From positions 399,001 to 463,000 of the forward strand of contig NC_060117.1 in assembly GCF_021155765.1 (NCBI RefSeq): 64,000 nt of DNA. Reading direction: 5' to 3'. The stretch is from Diprion similis. Taxonomy: Eukaryota > Arthropoda > Insecta > Hymenoptera > Diprionidae. The translations under genes and the position numbers were made by a program. The notes beneath the pieces were generated by a model. The model worked only from the letters and a program-made list of their open reading frames with translations. It was not told the origin of the DNA and made no database searches. Shown one piece after another: positions 53,595-64,000 of this stretch (positions are counted from its first letter, which is position 1; each line of letters opens with the position of its first letter).

Positions 53595-56500
53595 GTCTTC
53601 CCCGCGTATTTTCTCTACGTCGACGTAACAACTTTACTTCTTTTCCTCATACATGTATTATACCGCTACCTTGATGATTTTCTTTCATCGGAATTGTTGG
53701 GAATCTTCATGATTTTCTTTTAATTCTAGTTCTTATCGCTGGTTGGAAATCGAAAACCCGCCACGAGTAGTGATTCCCCTCGCGTTATTGGCACGCCTTC
53801 TGCACAGACGCGCCGCGCAGATCGTGTCTCCTAAACGCTATCTAGAGGAATTCAGCACGTTCAAGGGCTCTGTTTATACGTGCCTTTCTTTCTCGCCGAA
53901 AGTTATCGTAGCACCCGTCTATCGGTACTACGTTGTTAATAACAATAAAAAAGAAGAGAAGAAAAATTAAGCTGACCAAGTCAACCATAGACTGATATTT
54001 CGACGGTTATGATTAATTCTCTAACGATAAACCAAATACGTTACCCTCAAGGTTACCCTGCGCCAAATGCAACGTTCTCACTTCGCAGTATATTGCATAG
54101 TTCGTTGATAATTGATTTGCCGTGCTCGGTGAATACAGGCACAGTTGTTTATCGGAGATCTTTGCTTTTTTTTTCTCCTCCAAGTTTCCAAGAAATATTT
54201 TAGCAGCCGCGACTAGTCCGTTTACGACCTTCCTTAAAAACGACGACGAGGGAGGTAATGCGAGTTTTAAACCACCGAGGTGCCGAGTTTTTGGTAAACC
54301 AACGAGACGTAGATTTGAGTAACGGGTCTAGGCGGCGAAGGCTCGCGAAGCTTTGAACCCCTGAAGGTTATTTAGAGCCGCATGTTTACCAGACGTCGTG
54401 TCCGTAGCCCACCGACGAAAACTCACCACGTTGAGGCACACCCACAACGTTCCGAATGCGCTCCAAAGCTTGGCAAGCTAGCTACATATATAACGTAGGC
54501 GTACTGCGCAAGCCTCGAGGAGGAATTCTGCAAGCCCGAAAAGAGCTGTCGCAGATGTTGCAATGATCCGATGTTAGTTACTAACTAAAACTTTCTATAC
54601 TCAGCGCTGATGTCCGCGTTCAAGGATATATAGAAGAGAATCCCGAAAAGAACGGATTCATTTCTGGAGGTCGAAGAAGTCGCGCTCGCTAGCTGTTATC
54701 CTACGTAGACGTATGACGTATGACGTATGAATTGATCGAGTAGGCCTAGACCTATACCTATGTGTATATGTATGTACGTATCTACACACCGTTATTGCGG
54801 CTCGAAAGATACTCTCGTGGGAAGAGATCACGCCACCTTTACCGTATACGATTCAAACCCGAAGCTCGAGCAGATCGATGAACGGCCGCTGTGTGATTAT
54901 TGTAGGTACATACGTGCGTGGGGCATACCCAAGTTTTAACGCCACGGGTCACCCCAGGGTGTCGCGTGTAATTTTACTAATCCTGCCTCGTCCGTCGACG
55001 CTGCTGTACCCGTAACAGCCTAGTTACTGCTGCCCTGTTCTTTTACCGCGTAATCTATCATCAGAATCGAAGTACGAGTAGCCATAACGTGATAAACTTT
55101 ATTCCCATTCCCATTTATTCCCGTTAATGCATTATCATTTACACTCTTGTCGAACTTATGACGGACGACCAAACATTTTAACAGTTTGTCATAGTTTTAT
55201 TATAACGATTTTCGATCGAAGAAATCGGATTCTTCGCGGCATCAATGCATAAGTATATCATGTATATACCGTACGGGTATATGGATATACACGTCTCATT
55301 TCGAGATTTTCGCGAATTCCCAGCGCATGAAATATATAAATGTATATTATAGGTATAGGCGCACCTTTGTTTTAAGAGTGCCGGATGGCTTCGATCTCCG
55401 CCTAGCCAAACATCCTCGGTAATATGTATATATATAATATATACATGTATATATATATATATATATATACATATATATGTACTACGCCCTCAATCTAAAA
55501 GACCCGCGTCGTATACATATATACGCACACATATGTATATGTATGTATGTATGTATATATAATATATTTATATATACGTATAGCAGGCAGACGACGTTAG
55601 ACGCCGAAGGCATCAACGCGCGGCGAAGGGAGGCATTCGATTGATTTTTATAGATCCAGCCCAAGACGAAGATGTACGTCATATCGCCGAAACAACTTAC
55701 CCTGTGTAGAATTCAGACGAAAATTTCAATAGGTTTCAAATGTTGGTTCTCTGCTGTGGAGAGAATCTCGAGGTAAAAAAGAATTAACAAAATGAAATAA
55801 AATTGAAAAAAATGAAGTAGCAAACGGTTTTGTTGGGGGAAACGTCGCGGCGTGGGGTGACGTAACGAAACGCGAAGCCCTCCTAGGGCGGACTTTCCTC
55901 TACGACTCCGCATCGCATATTATGTCGGGTACCGCGGATAATCCGACCGCCACCTTCCAACCCCTCCACCTCTCCGCCCCTCTTTGACCCCTCCTTGACC
56001 CCTCCTTCACCCCGGTATTTCGCTTATTTGTAAGGCTTTAATTACCCCCGTCCTCCAGCACCAACTCCCGTGTTTTTATCGTATTACACTCTGATACTTT
56101 GGGTGGATGCGGACGTTACATTGAGGGCAATGATTGGAATCATTCTCTCGGTAAATAAATTGGCATCCGCGGCAATGCACTTCCTTGACTCCCTTAGAGC
56201 TTCGTTATAAAGCGTCGGTGTAGCAAAAGAAATGAGAACTTGGCACGCGTTGTTGAAATACAATTTTGTAAAGAATTTTTCAAAATAATATACAGGACGA
56301 AATTTGGACGGTGTAAAGTATCAAGACAATTGTCGTCTCGTACTTTTTCAATTCTGTTTGTTCAATGTACGTTTATAGTCATATCTATACGTGCCTAACG
56401 CATGCATGCAAATCCATTGGTGCAACTGTGGGAAAACGCCACCCGATTGGAATTGTTGATTCGCGCGGATGTTATGGAAATGTTGCGATTGAGCGGGGAC

Positions 56501-56787
56501 ATTGAAAGAAACTACGTGAAAGAAGAATTAAAAAAAAAAAAGCGATGGACGCGATGTACGGATAGAGTTACGTCATGTATGAGCAACTTTTAGGGGGAAT
56601 CCGTCCTGTCTACGACATAATGTTACCGAAACAGTCGGAGGAGATGTCAATAGAATATATGACCTTACAATATATCTCGAGTACACGTAACATCGGCGTC
56701 TAGGTATCGTACAAGCGGTTTGAACTACCCTTCGCGTCCACCGCTGACAACTATAACCGGGGGTCTACGTAACACTCGCGGTCCCTC
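53595..56787. other. Spacer between the two InaF-like genes
   Basis: About 3.2 kb. AT microsatellites lie near 55424-55475 and 55520-55575. No further exon with an InaF motif was found on either strand, and no other coding sequence is supported. It probably holds the 5' flank and any untranslated exons of the 53594 gene. Confidence 0.45.
55424..55575. repeat. TA / TATG microsatellite cluster
   Basis: Interrupted tracts of TA dinucleotides (about 55424-55475) and of GTAT/TATG tetramers (about 55530-55560). Simple sequence only. Confidence 0.85.
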
Positions 56788-57870
56788 TTATAAATGACCG
56801 TCGAACCCCTTACCTCCATTACCCTTCGCCGTAGCGCCGGGTCGGACTTCGAAATGAGAATAGTTTCCAACTTTCAAACGTAATCCCGCATAAATGATTC
56901 CTCTCAGATCCACCGCCGATGGGGCGGGTGGTATCGACGAAGCGTTGGGTCGGGGCGAGAGGTTGGTTCCATCTTTGGTGAACGTGATTCCGGGCAACCG
57001 TTGAGGCGTGTTGGTTTCACCCTCACCGCCGGATTCCTGCGCTGTCTCATTTGCAAATTGGTGAGGATTCCCGGATTTCTTCTCTTCTTTCTTCACCTCC
57101 CGAAGCTCGCCGTACGGCTTTTTCACCAGGTACACGCCCGTGTTCGCCGGGGTGGGCCTCGAGTAAACAGGTTCGTTAGCGTAAGCCGTCGTTGTATCGA
57201 CGTTTACGGATGTGGCTTGATTATCAGGTAGATCGATTTCGGTTGGTGGTGAATCCTCGCCTAGCTCTGTTTTTCTTGACGATGTTTCGCCGATTTCGAG
57301 CGACGATAAATCACCCGCCGACGAGGCAGCCGTCGCGAGATAAACGGAGGATAACGATACCTCGTTTCGTAGATCGACGAGCGGGGTGGTGGAATATTTG
57401 AATTCCATAAAGTCGTCTCTATCCTTGAAAGTCTGCCTCCCTTGCGAACCATCGTCGGATCGCATCTCACGTCCTTTCCGCAAAGTTATTCTCTCGAGGA
57501 GATTCAATGTCTTCCCTAGACCATCGTTGATCCCTGTAGCCACCAGCGACTCCTCCGAAGAATTTGCTCGTAAATTTGGCAAGTAATGGGTGAGATACTC
57601 TATCTGAGGATCGCTCACCAGTCGGCTTCGCTGTATCATTTTCGGGTTCGGTGGCTCCCAAATGAACACGTAATAGGCACTTAGAAGAATCGCAGTAAAA
57701 CTCACAGAAAATACGTAGGCCATTACCGTGACCACGCGAACTATCTTTTTCGTCCCCGCACGGTTTTCATAAATCCCATTCGCGTCCTTCTGACCACTGT
57801 TTTCTCCCGATCCATCCTGCGGGGGTCCGTTACCACCGGCTTCTTCCGACGACTTGCTCATGGTTGTCAC
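56788..57870 (-). CDS. InaF-motif membrane protein, second of the tandem pair
   Basis: Single-exon CDS of 360 residues. Residues about 42-75 carry the InaF motif (KKIVRVVTVMAYVFSVSFTA, then ILLSAYYVFIWEPP), closely like its neighbour at 52773-53594. The N-terminus is Gly/Ser/Glu-rich and lacks a signal peptide, so one membrane helix with a cytosolic N-terminus and a long outer or lumenal tail is likely. That tail has several NxS/T sites (NSSEES, NASS, NYSH), Thr/Ser-rich parts and a conserved-looking end (VDLRGIIYAGLRLKVGNYSH). Translation may start at MTTMSKSS or MSKSS. The partner channel, if any, is unknown. Confidence 0.8.
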   Translation of the reverse strand: MTTMSKSSEEAGGNGPPQDGSGENSGQKDANGIYENRAGTKKIVRVVTVMAYVFSVSFTAILLSAYYVFIWEPPNPKMIQRSRLVSDPQIEYLTHYLPNLRANSSEESLVATGINDGLGKTLNLLERITLRKGREMRSDDGSQGRQTFKDRDDFMEFKYSTTPLVDLRNEVSLSSVYLATAASSAGDLSSLEIGETSSRKTELGEDSPPTEIDLPDNQATSVNVDTTTAYANEPVYSRPTPANTGVYLVKKPYGELREVKKEEKKSGNPHQFANETAQESGGEGETNTPQRLPGITFTKDGTNLSPRPNASSIPPAPSAVDLRGIIYAGLRLKVGNYSHFEVRPGATAKGNGGKGFDGHL

Positions 57871-58728
57871 GGTTTTTTTATTTGTGGGCTGATTAAACTC
57901 TCCGATTTATTGATTCTGCACAAACGGTATCGATCTATATAGCTGATTTATACAATAATATTATGACAAGCTGTGAACCGGTTACTGCACCCGGAGTAAA
58001 ATCATACTCTCTCAAATTTTAACTCCGTTCTAATTCCAAACGTGAATAACTTGCCAGATTCACCCGCTTCAGCATTTTCGTTTCCTCTTGCGCAAACGCG
58101 CTGCTTTCTTTAATGTTTTTCTCTTCTCTCTTGTTACTTCGAAAAATTCACACTTGTTCTGAAACAGTGAGCTCTGCGAACCGCTTCAACAATATGAAAG
58201 TTTTATCAATTATCGGAGTAACAATTTGGTCAGCACCTCGTAGCAATTAACTACTTCGCGGTTACGTAAAAGTTTACAACTCATCTCGCTGACAGATAAG
58301 GGCCAAGCGCTTACTTCACCTCGGTCTAGGAGAGACTGCGTCATTCGCCGAGGAGAGGTAGAAGAAATAGAAAAATAAAAAAAATTGCAAACTAGCAACG
58401 CTCCGCATGCCGAGTCACGCTCGACTGCAAGCTCCGACCGTTTCTGCGAAAGCTCATTCGGCCTCCACGTGCAACAGACGCGAATAATGCGCACGCGTCC
58501 TCTTAACTCCTAAGTATCATACCTACCCCCAAATAACGGGCACACAGCTTCATCCTAATACCTAGAACAGATACACCTGGTATAACCTGCAGGCAAAATA
58601 CGAATTCATGTACGAATCGTTGTAAACGCTGTAAGAAAGTATAGACATCGATAGGTTTTTACGACGATGCTTTATTTGTTGGACATTGTATAGACTTCGA
58701 TATAGCGTGGCATTGGCTAGATGAACAT
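57871..58728. other. 5' flank of the second InaF gene
   Basis: Spacer between two minus-strand genes. It holds the leader and promoter of the gene at 57870. No other feature is seen. Confidence 0.35.
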
Positions 58729-61007
58729 TTAATACTTGACTTTAGCCTTGCTAACTTTCCACAATCCTCTCCTTCCATTAACTTTTGACAAAGACGCGCA
58801 AGCAGCTTTTCCATCGAATGAACTCGTACCGTATTTGGAATCTCCCGCCGTTTCCGTTGGAAAATCGGATGCGATCTCCGGGAAGAAAAGGCAAAGAAAC
58901 GGGTCCTTCGCAGCCTGATTATCGTGTGATTCCGATGACGAGGACGTCGTCCCGAAAAGAGGGATTTCGGCAGGGGTGCGGCTCTTGCGGTGCCGTTTTC
59001 GACGGAGCCAATGCCAGATCGTCATCACCGACGAGACTTCTCGACGTCGCGATGCGAGCTTTCCTGATTTCGGACGGGTAACTGTTTCAGAATGTAACTG
59101 AAAAAATGACACTATCAGGTTGGCGAAGGCAAAGAAAATTAAAAGAAGCCTCAGGGATGGCGGATCCATCATCTTACCGAGGCGAGAGAAGGCTCATCGT
59201 CCGTTACGGATGTTGTAGTCCGTGATTTTCCAGCCGTCGTCGATTTCTCGTCGGTCGTTACGGTTTCGTCAGTGACCGTTTCTAACTTTTCCTCCCGTAG
59301 TTTACTCCCGGGTTTTTGTCCATATTTCTGAAAGCTTCTTTCAGTTTTTACTTTTTGAATTTCAGTCGCATGTAATTGCTTCGATTGTATGATTTTCCTT
59401 TTTGGAAAATCCTCGTCCTGCTCGCAGCTATCCGACCTCGAGGACTGTCGGGCTTTTCGCGGTTTCTTGGCGACGGATTTCTTCTTCGTGCTATCACGTG
59501 TCACTGCCTCTTGATTCTCTTCCAACGACGTTGAGGCGTATTCAGTTTGCTTTTTCGACGATCTAGAGCCAGATTTAATTTGCAGCTTGTCATAGGTCTT
59601 CAGCTGCGTTATACCCGTACATTTACTGGAGCATGCCTCCACCTTATTTAAAACGTCCGCTTCGATATTAATTTCCGAAATTTCATCCTTCGATTCCAGT
59701 TCTTCGACCTTGTCGATATTATCGTCATTTTTCTGCCCACCTCCGGTTGAAGTACTTATTTCGTCTTTACAATCACTGGCAATTACCGACTCACCTTCTT
59801 CGCTCTTGACGCTGTTTTTATCCTCACTCTTCGAAGGAACTTTCGTAAGCGATGCGACAGGTCTCGAGTGAGTGCAAAGTATACGATTATGTTTGCGGAG
59901 ATCGTCATCCGTCATGACATCTACGCAGACCCTTTGGAGCCCTAGAACCGGATGCGTAGCAACGTGCAGATCACTCTTAACGCCGCCTTCATCCGCCGAT
60001 TTCTTCGTGGAGTGAGTGCTGCTCTCTCCGTCCGTCACTTTCTTTCCTAGTACCGCACGAGTTTTCTTTTTCTTCGAGCTGCTGCTGCTTTTTACCGAAG
60101 CTTTCCTTATTTTACTCGAGCCGATGTTACTCCGTTTTTTAACTACAACCTTTTTCTTCACCCTCGAAGTTTCGGTACTCCTTTCCTTCATTTGTCCCAA
60201 GACAGCTTTTTTCGACGACTTCTTCGACGGTGTTTTACGTCTTGACAGCGCCACTGTCGATCCTGCAGGCTTTGAAGTGACCGCGTCAGCATCTCTAGTC
60301 GAACAATTAACGACAACTTGTAGAGCCACGTCCGCGAACAGTCGGTCTAGTGCAGCCTCGCAAACTCCGCAGCCGATGTTCTTCCGGGTAATCGGGGATT
60401 TGACCTCGGCGATTTTACCCCGATTCCGTACTCCGTTAGCCGATCGGTACCTCAATTCCGAAAGTCGGTTGTAACCGTCGTTCGGCGCCCCCGCAGCCGG
60501 ATCGCCGAGGGAGGAATTGGGATGAGCGTTGACGTGAATTTCCCCAGCATGCGAAGATCCGTTTCCGCAACTACGACGGCTCGTTCCTTGATTTTTGCAC
60601 GGCTCGCTGTGCAACCAGCGGGGACACGTACCGGCGTCAAGGAACAATTTTTTCTCCCGCAAAATTTGAAAATCTACGTCTTGACCTGTCGCTAAAGTAC
60701 GAGTCGATCTTCTATGCGGGTTGCACCTGGAAACGCAGGTGCTGCGGACCCACGGCTCCCAGGTCTGAACGGAGGACTCTCGGGCACTCGTTCGTTTGCA
60801 AGTTCTGAAACACCATTCGTTGGACAATTTGGCGCCCTGGAATGGTTGGCGCTGACAAGCGTCCTCCTTGCTCTTTCGGTAATCTCGCTGCGACGTACCT
60901 GCGTCTCGGACACGGTCGTTCGTTTCCTGGGTGGAATCAATGACGCCTCGTTGCACCGACGACGACGAGTATTCGGAGAAATGTTGCATCGTTTCTGTAT
61001 TATTCAA
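58729..61007 (-). CDS. Unrecognised Lys/Ser-rich protein, 732 residues
   Basis: Exon 1 (61007-59178) and exon 2 (59097-58729) are joined by an 80-base intron (GTAAGA...TTTTTTCAG) at phase 0. Without splicing, exon 1 would end two codons later. The first 230 residues are Arg/Ser/Cys-rich. Next is a short Cys-containing segment (CGVCEAALDRLF), then a long Lys/Ser/Arg-rich region with many nuclear-localisation-like clusters (RRKTPSKKSSKK, RVKKKVVVKKR, SSSKKKKTRA), and a Glu/Asp/Ser-rich part. The C-terminal exon has WHWLRRKRHRKSRTPAEIPL and FLCLFFPEIAS. Composition suggests a disordered nuclear or microtubule-binding protein. I recognise no family, and a fast-evolving lineage gene is likely. Confidence 0.6.
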
Positions 61008-62245
61008 CGTAATGCATCGATGCAGAGGAAAGCGGAATTTAACCTCATCGACTTACGGTTTAACGTGAAAAAGCGATCAGGATTCGTAGCGTTATTCAAG
61101 TCTCTTCGGAGTAACGTGCTCGAGTAGAATTTATCTGGCAACGGTTGATTTGATGTTTCATTTTTAGTTTTATTTTTTTTTATATTTTAGTTTGAAACAC
61201 TGCCGAGATTTTAGATTTTTCTTACATTCTACCGATCACCCCGGTGACATGTTGTCAATGTTGTCTCTCGTCACTCCGTTTTTTTTTTTTCCTAGTACCG
61301 AAAATCCAGCAAGTCGTGGAGTCGCGATTTTTCATTTCGCGAAAATTATCCGCCGGCAATCCATCGCGATTAGTGATGGTGCATAGTTTGGATCCTTGGA
61401 TGTATTTTTCAATCCAGTTACACCTACCGTTCTGCTGTATTATGACTACTCACATAAAGATTAACAACTGATGAACTAATTGTGGAATCATTTTGAAAAG
61501 CGGAAAACCACTGAGATATGTACATATCAGTGCCGAAAACCCAATAGACCCATCGGTCTTTATTCGCAATCAGATGTTCTCAACATTTTGAACGTTGGCG
61601 CGCTTCGCCTCGCGTCGTCTGCTGGGTGCCATTGCGATTTGTTCCTCACTTGAGTCACTTCAGGTCCTAAGTCCGTGGCCTGTCACGTGAGTGGGTGCAA
61701 ACTCATCGGGGGAACGGCTGATCTCAGCAGCTCAGCTCTCAAGTCCGACTGACCCGTCATCCAAGGTTGATTGACTTGATACGCTTGATACCTATCCGCC
61801 TGTCGTCCCTGTTCGATGTTTCAGTCCTTATTCCCTCGATCGCACGACATGATATCGTGGCTGCAATAAATAACCTTCCTGCAGTTGCAACAAACAATAA
61901 CCGGAGATCATAGACGCATCTTATAATTGTTAGCGCAGCTCCAAGGAATGCTTCAGCAGACTATCGGCGGCAGTTCCTTCCGATCGCTAGACCGCGAGAG
62001 AGATCAAGAGAAGCGATCTTTCGTTTGAAATCCTTCGTATACCTACCAGGCACGTCGGGGAATGGTCAGCCTCGTACGTGATCAGCCGAACACTTCTGGA
62101 AGCGTAAGTGAGGCAATGACCAATCGTGGTTCAGCTAGCGCGGGGTTACTCTCCGAGTTCGCGTAAAGCCAACCCAGCTCTAACCTCAATCTCCCGCTTA
62201 TGGTATTCTCGTTCGTTGAAGGGCGCCGTATTTTTCGCCGCTTCT
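61008..62245. promoter_or_regulatory. Divergent spacer with a CLEAR-like E-box near TMEM192
   Basis: About 1.2 kb between opposite start codons. GTCACGTGAG at 61682-61691 matches nine of ten bases of the CLEAR element (GTCACGTGAC) bound by TFEB/Mitf at lysosomal genes. It lies about 560 bases before the TMEM192 start. An in-frame extension of the TMEM192 ORF up to 62126 exists but is not of conserved character. Confidence 0.4.
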
Positions 62246-63263
62246 ATGAACATGGACGACGACGAATATCTACAACCAGTTATCACCTCGCAGGAGGACG
62301 ACAACTTTCACAAATTGGACACGATCCCGTACACGTTCGTCGCCCTCCTATTTGGCGTGAGTAAAATATCATAACCGCGTTCATCTTCTTCTTCTTCTTC
62401 TTCTTCTTCTTCTTCTTCTTCTTCTTCTTCTTCTTCTCTAATTCCTAAAACCTAACGGAAGTTCGAAAGTAGAGGAATTTCCGACCTATACGCATTACAT
62501 ATGAACTTGACTATTCTTAGGTTGCCTTGGAAATAACTGGCATAGCCTTTGTTTCGTTGTGGCCTGAGGAAGAAAACAAATGCGACACATATTTCGTACT
62601 GTTGTATCTCCATTGCGCCTACTGGCTCCTGGTAATGCTACTCGATCATATTCTCAAATTGAAACATCATCATTTGAGGATAAGCGGCTACTTGGACTTC
62701 TATCAGTCGACCTACCAGCACATAAGGGCTCCGTTCTTCGTCGCCTCACTTTGGAACGCCGCTTACCTTTTGCTCGCAACAATCTTACATCACACGCACA
62801 AGATGGACTATGAGAAATACTGCAGAGCTTCGGAGTGGCTTACGCCGATGAACTACATATTGCTTCTCACCACCTTGGAACTTTCGATAATCGTCCCTGT
62901 CTATGTCAATTATATCAGTAAGCCCGGCGGATTGTTAGTTAGTTTGCTGATCAAAGCTAAGACTGGAAAAGTAATATGAAATTGATATAACTAACGGAGG
63001 ACTGCATTCACATTCTAGGACGAGTTAGACGCTTTAATCGATTGAGACCACCTCCGGACGTTACCCGCGAGGAATGGCTGTCGTCGTTCACTCAAGACTC
63101 GTACGCCGGTGGCGGGGAGGTCGGCTATCAGCAGAAGGGATCGAACTTGGCTGAATTACTCGAGAAACAAGCAGATCTGATTAGGTACTTGCGCGATCAT
63201 AATGTTAAACTGAGTCATAGGATGATGCTGCTCGCGGACCAAAGGAGACCAAGAGAGCCGTAG
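62246..63263 (+). CDS. TMEM192: Transmembrane protein 192 (TMEM192), lysosomal membrane protein
   Basis: Lysosome and late-endosome membrane protein with four membrane spans, widely used as a lysosome marker in mammals. Exons: 62246-62356, 62521-62917 and 63019-63263, giving 250 residues (human 271). Start MNMDDDEYLQPVI, though MDDDEY two codons on is equally possible. Hydrophobic segments: TFVALLFGVALEITGIAFVS, YFVLLYLHCAYWLLVMLLDH, FFVASLWNAAYLLLATIL and YILLLTTLELSIIVPVYV. The C-terminal part is cytosolic and helical (LAELLEKQADLIRYLRDHN), as in the family. Intron 1 contains a (TTC)n tract. Confidence 0.88.
62384..62437. repeat. (TTC)n microsatellite in TMEM192 intron 1
   Basis: About 18 perfect TTC units lie 27 bases after the exon 1 donor. 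GAA/TTC tracts in introns can form triplexes when long, but this one is short. Confidence 0.95.
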
Positions 63264-64000
63264 TTGGCAATTTGTTTCTTCCTCGAGACGCGGTCGTATG
63301 ATATGATATTTGACGAGATCATATAACTTCGTTGCTTGTATACCGATAACGAAACATTGTTTTTCAACAAAAATCTCCACCTCTTCTGTAGCACTGAGCG
63401 TTCGCCGCCGACAAACGGATTGTCGGCAGCAGGTGCACGTTGTTACCGACTGTTGGGTAAATGAACTTACTCAGCTTTGTCGCAAATTTGCTGAATAATT
63501 TTTTAGCGATGGCGGTAAATTTCCATCGGAGTGTTCCAATATCTTCTTCGATATATCGTTGGTTCTAAGAAGATCGCATCAATATCGATCCCCTACTTCT
63601 TTCCCCCAAGTTATTGTTGCCGCTCGTGTGAGAACTGTAAGTGTCAAACGTTCTGCGGCTACTTTGTCCTGACAATTTATCGTCACTGTAAAGATCTCCT
63701 GATATTTAATTGTTACTAATTAACCGGATTGATTGATTATAGTAACTTTTTCTTCCTGCTTTGCTTTGAGTTTCATAGGTCTTCTGCATAGTTCTTCGAG
63801 TGGGAAATTCGTGACAACGATTAGTCAACAATTTTTTATGTGTGATCAGATAATAATAATAATGTTATTCAAAATCGATGTGGTTTTTTGTTTCGAGGGC
63901 GCTATAATGGTCATAACGCCCAAGAATATAAAATACTAAGAATAAGAGATTACTGTGATATCACCGTAAATGTAAATTTTACCAGTTTAATAAACTACCT
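63264..64000. other. 3' flank of TMEM192 to the window end
   Basis: Mostly AT-rich non-coding sequence. AATAAA near 63989-63994 could end a long TMEM192 transcript. No other gene is supported. Confidence 0.4.

Overview
This is a gene-dense piece of an insect nuclear genome. The genes are split by short GT-AG introns (mostly 60-300 bases) with conserved phases. They include the ecdysteroid-pathway dehydrogenase shroud, two InaF-motif proteins and an Acf1 with two PHD fingers, which together point to an insect. Protein style and intron sizes suggest a holometabolous insect, perhaps a hymenopteran such as a sawfly, but that narrower placement is inference. I see no bacterial operons, CRISPR arrays, tRNA or rRNA genes, or recognisable transposons.

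Layout. 1-2977: no gene found; a 23-base G run and a small diverged tandem repeat. 2978-6338 (-): condensin subunit Cap-G. 7270-7652 (+): an 81-residue membrane protein that meets a 37-residue microprotein gene (7946-8059, -) tail to tail. 8751-10010: a diverged head-to-tail duplication of about 630 bases. 10991-19098 (-): chromatin remodeller Acf1/BAZ1A. 19702-20940 (-): RNA polymerase III subunit RPC6, divergent from YAE1 (21640-22170, +). 22308-24200 (-): proteasome ATPase Rpt2/PSMC1, divergent from SEC23 (24853-28725, +). 29699-30688 (-): calcineurin B homologous protein. 31647-33073 (+): an unrecognised five-exon gene. 33399-35092 (-): shroud. 36270-37518 (-): ZFPL1, divergent from TSNAX/Trax (38177-39246, +). 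39527-41355 (-): APLF. 41356-44236: a long spacer with a minisatellite and a palindrome. 44237-48728 (-): WDR20 with a proposed alternative tail, divergent from UTP25/def (49718-52027, +). 52773-53594 and 56788-57870 (-): two InaF-motif membrane proteins. 58729-61007 (-): an unrecognised Lys/Ser-rich protein. 62246-63263 (+): TMEM192.

Most genes are housekeeping: chromosome condensation, chromatin remodelling, Pol III transcription, ribosome maturation, proteasome, COPII transport, Golgi, lysosome, and DNA break repair. Several sit as head-to-head pairs sharing a short spacer: POLR3F/YAE1, PSMC1/SEC23, ZFPL1/TSNAX, WDR20/UTP25 and the 58729 gene/TMEM192. I see no single pathway linking them. 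The exon models were built by hand. For nearly all genes the summed exon lengths are a whole number of codons and the joins restore family alignments recalled from memory.

The most interesting points are a 75-base intron of YAE1 that is in frame and free of stops, a phase-matched alternative C-terminus for WDR20 ending in a PDZ-ligand-like sequence, an APLF whose FHA domain has lost its phosphopeptide-binding signature, the tandem InaF paralogs, the microprotein behind a spliced ATG-free leader, and two genes I cannot assign.
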